Shown: positions 62,501-64,000 of the stretch, piece by piece
Layout: each line of letters opens with the position of its first letter
Position numbering within the stretch: the stretch's first letter is position 1
NCBI RefSeq assembly: GCF_041260155.1
Contig: NC_091948.1
Coordinates: 6,634,001 to 6,698,000 of the forward strand
DNA from: Ptychodera flava
Taxonomy: Eukaryota > Hemichordata > Enteropneusta > Ptychoderidae
Reading direction: 5' to 3'
Length of the DNA: 64,000 nucleotides
Position numbers and translations under genes: made by a program
The notes under the pieces: generated by a model
Database searches by the model: none
What the model saw: only the letters and a program-made list of their open reading frames with translations
What the model was told of the DNA's origin: nothing

Positions 62501-62727
62501 CATGGACCTCTCTGGCGAACATGCTCACACCACGCGCCGAAGCTGCTTGCACGGTGCATGACGGGAAAATTTATGTTGTTGGAGGGTATAGCTGGGACTC
62601 GAACACCTGGTTAGACTCGGTTGAGTGTTATGATACTGCTAAGGACGAATGGACCGTCATGAAGTCTATTCCTAAACCATATACGGGGATCGCTTGCTGT
62701 ACCTTAGTACTCCATAAGCTACCGTAG
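41046..62727 (+). CDS. Kelch-like protein (BTB-BACK-Kelch), four coding exons, first intron carries a Polinton
   Basis: Exons: 41046-42150, 60745-60930, 61556-61708, 62294-62727. All junctions are phase 1 and GT-AG, giving 625 residues. Domains: BTB at about 60-168 (LNDVVLVVGKHRFGAHKLVLA, CSGYFRRIF), BACK at about 173-275 (NLEL...LPYEPLKKLL...ELQVFKALVKWM), then Kelch repeats from about 325 with paired glycines (TLGG, YVAGG, YAVGG, YAMGG, FLAGG, YVVGGYSW). Such proteins act as Cullin-3 substrate adaptors: BTB and the following helices bind CUL3, and the Kelch propeller binds the substrate. Layout and the C-terminal VVGGYSW...SVECYD resemble the KLHL9/13/26/36 group, but I do not assign an orthologue. 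Intron 1 is 18.6 kb, of which 16.8 kb is the Polinton. Coding exons are intact. Confidence 0.9.
42454..42459. other. Left target-site duplication of the Polinton
   Basis: TCTCTA directly outside the AG terminus. The right flank carries TCCCTA (59253-59258), a five-of-six match; 6-bp duplications are the rule for Polintons. Confidence 0.75.
42460..42796 (+). repeat. Polinton left terminal inverted repeat
   Basis: Runs from AGTAGTAAAG to CGAACT and matches the complement of 58918-59252. By eye there are no substitutions between the two arms and six one-base indels (for example CCCC/CCC, CAACAG/CACAG, GGGAAATT/GGGAATT). It contains a TATA-like box and a GGCCGGCCGG palindrome. Confidence 0.92.
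42713..42720 (+). promoter_or_regulatory. TATA-like box in left TIR, pointing inward
   Basis: CTATATAAAGGAC reads into the element; the same box is inverted in the right TIR (58995-59003). Inference: inward promoters at both ends. Confidence 0.5.
42783..42810. terminator. Hairpin at the inner edge of the left TIR
   Basis: CTATCGGGCGAAC (42783-42795), loop TT, GTTCACCCGATAG (42798-42810): 12 of 13 pairs. It lies 28 bp past the stop of the minus-strand gene ending at 42838, so it could act in 3' end formation. The right TIR lacks the second arm. Confidence 0.4.
42838..43864 (-). CDS. Polinton protein of unknown function (frame broken about twice)
   Basis: Likely starts at the ATG at 43864 (MSDPSGFGLGTIRM). 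The reading frame changes near 43622 by one base, reaches TAG near 43438, and a second open stretch of 199 codons continues at once to 42838 (ALLGIPIHLKISP, VPVRLFWDTTLKKLG, GTVLIRCVKLATGDEFDDL). A one-base slip at the junction would make one protein of about 340 residues; otherwise these are two genes. Mostly beta-prone and hydrophilic, no motif I recognise. It is divergent from the gene at 43924 with a shared TATATA motif (43878-43887) between them. Confidence 0.6.
43924..44345 (+). CDS. Conserved Polinton protein: hydrophobic N-terminus, coiled coil, C-terminal membrane segment
   Basis: MASAIGMTVLGAVLNATAFTG opens with a small-residue hydrophobic segment. A charged helix follows (KVRHDKALEKFEHDRNVWSEKR). 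The first frame stops at 44169, and a one-base shift just before lets the protein continue to TAG at 44343-44345, ending in a membrane-like IAGGLVVGWFIF. About 140 residues in total. I recognise the hydrophobic-start plus KRHDKALEKF pattern from Polinton proteins of cnidarians and other invertebrates; their function is unknown, perhaps virion-membrane or structural. Confidence 0.65.
44384..45114 (-). CDS. Minor capsid (penton-like, single jelly-roll) protein, frameshifted
   Basis: Two minus-strand frames form one gene. 45114-44824 holds the N-terminus (MIIWIESQTGEPVTVNFYP, LLECGLYNSWHN, and IRPGNYNIDTLNKAI, a motif typical of Polinton minor capsid proteins). The other, to 44384, holds the rest, ending NSMRIWITDQDGNMIDFNNW, also typical of this family. 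The shift falls around 44850. Together about 235 residues, the usual size. Established work treats this family as the penton-type capsid protein of Polintons. The start at 45114 is preceded by TATATA at about 45125. Confidence 0.75.
45178..45405 (-). CDS. Small Polinton protein, badly frame-broken
   Basis: Starts MDIKTVVNTMYDGIVIAGLAM and can be followed through about three frame changes to LAWQIGGATAAAVATKDLL and IIPAEPYTS, then TAA at 45178. About 75 residues, alanine-rich and hydrophobic in the middle. The plus-strand ORF across the same DNA is its shadow. GTATATA lies just upstream (45415-45422). Function unknown. Confidence 0.45.
45501..45958 (-). CDS. Pro/Thr-rich Polinton protein with C-terminal membrane segment, frameshifted
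   Basis: Begins MDSTSPTQQTLPPGTPSEAP, a Pro/Thr/Glu-rich stretch of about 50 residues. After several one-base shifts it passes a charged region and ends in a membrane-like IVGVSLTALGLYWGRA and a basic tail. Total about 150 residues. The low-complexity N-terminus contains the GC-rich GGAAACG / GGCGGAAGCG motifs that recur in this element. Function unknown. Confidence 0.45.
46092..46570 (-). CDS. Polinton protein with N-terminal membrane helix and helical body, one frameshift
   Basis: Starts MEENFPYFGIVLTFQTMLILY (a signal-anchor-like segment), then a helical region ILQTMENLIKTSANTRSEG. The first frame stops at 46250; a one-base shift lets it run on (FKVYEAKYSSLISD, FIDLGARAISQVV) to TAA at 46092. 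About 158 residues. It is divergent from the gene at 46602; a single CTGTATATAG (46581-46590) lies between the two starts. Function unknown. Confidence 0.55.
46602..47908 (+). CDS. Conserved large Polinton protein, structural-type, one frameshift
   Basis: Frame 1 (46602-47369) and frame 2 (to 47908) join across a one-base shift near 47340, about 435 residues in all. Recognisable conserved spots: FAVWCSTTGCGISF, FCRFHVYFTIRRILHEM, NKGLGYGYEYYTNRG, LTKAGLARLNESLEAYVYCILG, and SGYNNELQYATESM near the end. I recognise this family as widespread in Polintons of cnidarians and other invertebrates, beside the packaging ATPase, and it is probably a virion component, but I cannot say which. The C-terminal 40 residues are Pro/Glu-rich low complexity. 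The start has TATATA 14-18 bp upstream. Confidence 0.7.
48002..48606 (+). CDS. ATP: Packaging ATPase (FtsK/HerA type), frameshift near the C-terminus
   Basis: Walker A is GPIGSGKTAFV (residues 15-25) and Walker B is TLIVLDDC (about 94-101). The sensor-like VWVLTQQYTSIS is at about 126-137. This is the Polinton ATPase, related to adenovirus-like and NCLDV A32 packaging motors, thought to pump genome into capsids. The annotated frame stops at 48562 (186 residues). A one-base loss there hides a short basic C-terminal tail that continues in another frame to TAA near 48606. TATATA at 47985-47990 is 12 bp before the start, and integrase follows after about 10 bp. Confidence 0.88.
48617..49728 (+). 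CDS. INT: Polinton integrase: zinc-binding-like N-terminus, DDE core, C-terminal chromodomain; frameshifted
   Basis: Retroviral-type integrase that would insert the element with 6-bp target duplications. N-terminus: LRELYYNPKTGFGGAQKLYD. Core aspartates are the GAT at 48858 (in QADLV) and the D of LQTDEGREF (49049); the glutamate is in SVVERFNRTLK (49151), 34 residues after the second D. ARPIQSKTADD and NYNNTVHGSIKMKP are also typical. After the core is a KPGERVRI...PNWTEEIF block and VYKIKDLNGEEI, then a chromodomain at 49609-49725 (YRVERILKTKK, YYLIKWKGYPESFNSWEPEEN). About five one-base frame changes (near 48855, 48925, 49375, 49480, 49590) break the gene, but all landmarks remain. Chromodomains on integrases are known to steer insertion to modified histones. 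Confidence 0.88.
49724..49795 (+). repeat. GTAAGTACTAC short tandem repeat after the integrase
   Basis: Four copies of a 10-16 bp unit containing GTAAGT, overlapping the integrase stop codon (TCG-TAA-GT). Overlapping palindromes of the type GTACTTAC/GTAAGTAC arise. Each unit looks like a consensus splice donor, though the repeat could equally be a protein site. Confidence 0.75.
49851..50465 (-). CDS. Stand-alone DnaQ-type DEDDh 3'-5' exonuclease
   Basis: An intact minus-strand ORF of 204 residues. All three exonuclease motifs are present in order: Exo I TIDTETVG (D-x-E near 50394-50402), Exo II AYNASFDLQAL (50172-50192), and Exo III PHTAKRDAIS (H-x4-D, 49927-49947). This is the layout of DnaQ/RNase T family nucleases that remove 3' nucleotides with two metal ions. 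The start ATG at 50465 overlaps the end of the upstream kinase-like gene, so the two are probably expressed together. It lies between integrase and polymerase. The Polinton polymerase has its own exonuclease domain, so this is a second one. Motif-based assignment, no alignment run. Confidence 0.7.
   Translation of the reverse strand: MLVIRNALTHEVLKNILNPTIDTETVGPVESPRAFDFGIAWGGGSQGFLIDGFKEEELEKAYYPPGQEQLEQPRVSLKNLHKLLNACESVHAYNASFDLQALDMMKPYGSVRDFEVTCLWLMSVVYIILQPELIDKAEKGGLKRTANGNMHSRFEDLANLICASGSFPVPPHPHTAKRDAISEHYLRQYMINTWPGGGGSEVVN
50456..50984 (-). CDS. P-loop nucleoside/nucleotide kinase-like protein, one frameshift
   Basis: Starts MPYIFINGPTGSGKSYDALN, with a perfect Walker A (GPTGSGKS) at the very N-terminus. 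The first frame ends at 50790; shifted by one base near 50800, a second frame continues to TAA at 50456. That part contains ERYIICDSSIIQHLTF, a hydrophobic strand SFIIIFKDMPWDYC, and a lid-like RRNVLTRARSYE followed by LEEIHNKFKQTFLEI. Order and spacing resemble deoxynucleoside or thymidylate kinases (P-loop, D/E-R-S-like strand, Arg-rich lid, HxKxE-like helix). About 175 residues, near the usual size of small kinases. The classical DR[YFS] / ERS motif is degenerate (CDSS), so substrate and activity are uncertain. Confidence 0.5.
51053..51791 (+). CDS. Unknown Polinton protein with acidic C-terminus (possible DNA-binding accessory), one frameshift
   Basis: Frame 1 starts MTILSISTAIKILETGEENI and is followed by a second frame from about 51350 to TAG at 51789-51791, for about 245 residues together. 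The middle is beta-rich and basic (YFKFQFKRG, RNIRKGSKIEFLAFKPRLSKR). The end is acidic (DKNIIVDFDDLS). A basic beta body with an acidic tail next to the polymerase is reminiscent of viral single-strand-binding proteins, but I recognise no signature. AGATATATACG lies 8-18 bp before the start. Confidence 0.5.
51848..55412 (+). CDS. POLB: Protein-primed DNA polymerase family B, frameshifted
   Basis: Replicates the element by protein priming. The ATG at 51848 (MARQLHTAFKGAVL) is followed by two one-base shifts (near 51905 and 52045), then an open stretch to about 54884, with further shifts there and near 55035; TAA is at 55410. Landmarks: the N-terminal CFQYAIVASL block; a C2H2-type finger CMVCKRGFKSTEELEKHQVYC (about 52780-52845); Exo I YADTEA (52935), Exo II FHNLKGYDGSF, Exo III YCETDVLLL; motif A YLDANNLYGWAM (about 54100); motif B FYKLMNNAMFGKTIED (about 54540); motif C YMDTDSF (54871-54890). 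All catalytic motifs are conserved. It ends 12 bp inside the convergent capsid gene. Confidence 0.93.
55401..56657 (-). CDS. Double-jelly-roll-like major capsid protein candidate, frameshifted
   Basis: Minus strand, ATG at 56657 (MGYDRTLSPTFTNRIP). Three open segments (56657-56433, about 56430-55885, 55773-55522) and a tail to TAA at 55401 (VISDAQVTVENSRLKSLQF) belong to one protein of about 415 residues with about four one-base shifts. Conserved spots: ADPGQTLIIRCPKLESGVLLV, NLVERMKLTFEGQTLF, YRDLFKHKKERSN, LTHPLITGHGVAYPKALGSHIEWEITL, and LKNKFCLFIDLRSFKD. The PL...YPKALGSHIEWEI stretch resembles the conserved PLPF...ALQYHEV segment of NCLDV-type capsid proteins, so I favour the major capsid protein. 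CTATATAC lies 12-19 bp before the start. Confidence 0.7.
56706..57095 (-). CDS. Unknown Polinton protein, 129 residues
   Basis: An intact minus-strand ORF starting MFGEKNIAKFLSKNKDLFGF. Basic (WCKLRRVNRHILRANPG) with a Ser/Arg-rich C-terminus (RKYLRKDVIFSSKSLYTRSE). No recognised motif. The start has CATATATTA about 20 bp upstream. It may be the first gene of a minus-strand run ending with the capsid protein. Confidence 0.5.
   Translation of the reverse strand: MFGEKNIAKFLSKNKDLFGFSVELEWCKLRRVNRHILRANPGVRLKDDNLYHNILAFVKECQKTNFFKRLEFIAVFQDTEDDQGSSSPRILGPSIDSRHRQSIYLSGRRKYLRKDVIFSSKSLYTRSET
57121..58146 (-). CDS. Coiled-coil protein with Gly-rich linker and two hydrophobic segments, frameshifted
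   Basis: Starts MIVKTRIGDDGKLYYKNIP at 58146; after a shift near 58025 it shows a CKKC...C cysteine cluster. After another near 57880 comes a long helix (KIQAFENKIEKWNNLNPEYRAI through VEKQLEEIPVEHTQAKVKAEKLL), then LFKRNGITIAAILTALGMTI (membrane-like), a GGGGGAGAGGSG linker, EIVKQFGEWLKTLAAKSAAAIPG, and after a shift near 57240 a final hydrophobic KTAGSVVGFVGEQLWIFLTG to TAA at 57121. About 335 residues. Coiled coil, then KRGLT-like membrane segment, then KTAG...W is a pattern I recognise from Polinton proteins of unknown function. The 234-codon plus-strand ORF here is its shadow. Confidence 0.6.
58150..58403 (-). CDS. Small acidic Polinton protein, one frameshift
   Basis: Starts MAEGGKENIELQDFDNANLN, acidic, then VLSRLAAYPVSERQM. 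The first frame stops at 58200; a one-base shift near 58220 lets it run on to TAA at 58150 (KENLIDEFMKQHNITDPSVK). About 84 residues. It ends 4 bp before the start of the next minus-strand gene, suggesting co-expression. Function unknown. Confidence 0.5.
58461..58919 (+). CDS. Helical Polinton protein with hydrophobic centre, two frameshifts
   Basis: Starts MHVSVVESVEQLADYIERTS, then RRSYKLMGRIDMALNITKG, a hydrophobic LVSSAVIAAI, and after a shift near 58635 the stretch LTPIPGVVIDVIQGKTGVAKR and a Tyr/Lys-rich helix. A second shift near 58785, at the GC-rich CCTTCGGAACG motif, leads to the end (LERYLRYYGLNGYES) at 58919, which just enters the right TIR. About 150 residues. It resembles a Polinton family with a central hydrophobic hairpin; function unknown. 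Confidence 0.55.
58918..59252 (-). repeat. Polinton right terminal inverted repeat
   Basis: Complement of 42460-42796, ending CTTTACTACT at 59252. It differs from the left arm only by six one-base indels. It carries the inward TATA-like box at 58995-59003 (CTTTATATA on this strand). Confidence 0.92.
59253..59258. other. Right target-site duplication of the Polinton
   Basis: TCCCTA, versus TCTCTA on the left: one transition. Confidence 0.75.
59478..60345 (-). mobile_element. 5'-truncated CR1/L2-like LINE with 3' (TAA)n tail
   Basis: A minus-strand ORF at 60341-59679 (220 codons, uninterrupted) encodes the C-terminal part of a non-LTR reverse transcriptase: AKSLGVLLDSCLSMKTHV, LVHALITSRIDMCNSLLYGIP, IQHIQNIAARIV, LLQELHWLPVHQRI, GDRAFSAAAPKLWNALP. 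Upstream of 60345 the homology stops (5' truncation). The 3' end is a (TTA)n microsatellite, seen as (TAA)n at 59480-59518. It lies in KLHL intron 1, right of the Polinton. Confidence 0.85.
60960..61189 (+). mobile_element. ~220-bp piggyBac-like short element, copy D
   Basis: TTAA-CCCTTGAGTGGC at the left and GCTCAAAGGG-TTAA at the right, matching copies A-C. KLHL intron 2, 29 bp after the exon 2 donor. Confidence 0.85.
61909..62264 (-). mobile_element. GGTAG-type short inverted-repeat element, copy 3
   Basis: TTAA-GGTAGTATGC at the left and GCGCATTCTACC-TTAA at the right; the interior reads in reverse relative to 20142-20520 (CTGAGGCGCATTCTACC pairs with GGTAGAACGTGCCTC). It ends 29 bp before KLHL exon 4. 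Confidence 0.85.
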
Positions 62728-64000
62728 CAGAGGTCAAAAGTTTTGTACTTTATGTTTCAAGGTTTAGCTAAAGTGAGGTCTTTTCATATACCAATGGGTT
62801 GATTTTTATATTAAAAACATTCAAACGATTAAGTTATCGACTTCTTGAAGTGTGCAATGCTATGGTTCCGATTGGCCGTCTTTTGTGATATTTATTCGTA
62901 CATCTTCATTACATCAATTTTCCATCGTATATAAACATCAGAAATGGCTGCATTTGTAATTTTCAGTGAGATCAACTCTCAAGATTTTACGCTTTCCGAC
63001 ATATCGAACCATAAAGTTGGAAAACGGCCCGTCGTTATCCACATACAATAAGACTATTTCAATTTCCATTAAGATAAAATTGTCGTGAATTTCAAAATAA
63101 AACGTAGCAACGATGCACACAGTCTCCGGCATTTATTTGTATTCCGACATTTACGCGGAGGAATGGACAAGGTCACATCTGGAATTGCTTTTACTTGACA
63201 ATTTCTATGTAATGGATCGCCGGATTAAATAGACCGACACGAAAACCCATTGCCTTTGGCTCTCTTCGCTATGAAGAAGGTTTGGATGTCTAAAATCGAA
63301 TCGGACAACGAAATTGTAATTTTTAACTTTCCAAATTACGTTAAATTGCCAAAAAAAAGTCGTTTGAAGTTTAAACTGTCTGCGGACTTTGGGACTGTTG
63401 ACATTTCGGAACAAAAGGTGACCGAGAGTCACGTGAATACACGGCTTCCAAGGAGAGTTACTTGGGTGTACAGGTAGTGAGAATAGCTGGTGAACTTGTG
63501 TTTACTATCTACAGTCCCTTTGCTTTGGGACGAATAGCTTCACTGCGCCAAGCCAAAATATCTACTTCTAACAGTTTCTAGGGTCTCTGACTATGGAAAT
63601 CGGTGATGGCGCTCTTCATCCCTAGACAGCGGAGCATGAAGAAGTTCGGAGGAAAGTGTTCATCTGTACGAACAGTACGTGTAATTTCCCTTTGCAATTC
63701 TAGGCGGGGAACATTCAGACAAAACCAAATAATTTTAAACGTTAACTGACTGCTTGGGTTTTCTTGTCAATTTTCGTATCTTTTTGAAATTAAGAATTAG
63801 TCTGGAAAGATATCCTCAGTACTGATACGCCCTCCCCCACCCTCCCCTATTTTCTCATTTTACAATTCGGAAGTCTTGCAGTATACTGTAGGATGTTGAA
63901 AGTCTGTTGCATTCACTCTATGGCTGGATAGATCCATCACTCGACATCGCTCCTTTTCACACTCTCCTTTAATGGAGTGTCTTTGAGGAAGGGATCTTGC
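62728..64000. other. 3' UTR of the KLHL gene and downstream DNA
   Basis: An AATAAA lies near 63096, a plausible poly(A) signal. The 75-codon ORFs around 63250-63477 show no domain. Nothing else seen to the end of the window. Confidence 0.5.

Noticed and set aside
63250-63477. 75-codon plus-strand ORF after the KLHL gene
   Set aside because: Lies in the 3' flank, no recognisable domain, an equally long ORF on the other strand.

Overview
The window is animal nuclear DNA. It is AT-rich, its genes have short exons with GT-AG introns, and three host genes encode recognisable metazoan proteins. The abundant short TTAA-flanked elements, LINE remnants and intact Polinton fit a marine invertebrate. 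I cannot name the species from sequence alone.

Layout. 1-3 kb: tandem repeats upstream of a gene. 3.07-10.9 kb (+): a GKAP1 homologue in nine coding exons. 14.3-18.0 kb: a giant imperfect foldback palindrome. 18.98-28.1 kb (+): a seven-exon gene for a TPR protein with two predicted membrane segments, which I could not assign to a named family. 28.1-35.7 kb: intergenic, with minisatellites and short elements. 35.7-38.3 kb (-): an ARL14EP homologue in three exons. 39.4-40.1 kb: LINE remnants. 41.0-62.7 kb (+): a BTB-BACK-Kelch (KLHL) gene in four coding exons, with a first intron inflated to 18.6 kb.

That intron holds the main item: a complete Polinton/Maverick, 42460-59252. It has about 336-bp terminal inverted repeats (TIRs) starting AG, and a 6-bp target-site duplication with one mismatch. 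About 18 genes are packed on both strands: protein-primed DNA polymerase B, a DDE integrase with C-terminal chromodomain, a packaging ATPase, a double-jelly-roll-like capsid protein, a penton-like minor capsid protein, and several conserved Polinton proteins of unknown role. Between integrase and polymerase lies an unusual two-gene minus-strand cassette: a P-loop kinase-like protein and a stand-alone DnaQ-type (DEDDh) exonuclease. Nearly every Polinton gene has a TATATA-type motif just upstream of its start. Many of these reading frames carry single-base frameshifts. The two TIRs differ only by one-base indels, with no substitutions, while the host exons have no frameshifts, so part of this damage may be assembly error in repeated DNA.

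Three families of short non-autonomous elements flanked by TTAA are scattered through introns and intergenic DNA. One copy lies in an arm of the foldback palindrome and can be compared with unoccupied sister repeats; another ends 29 bp before a KLHL exon.
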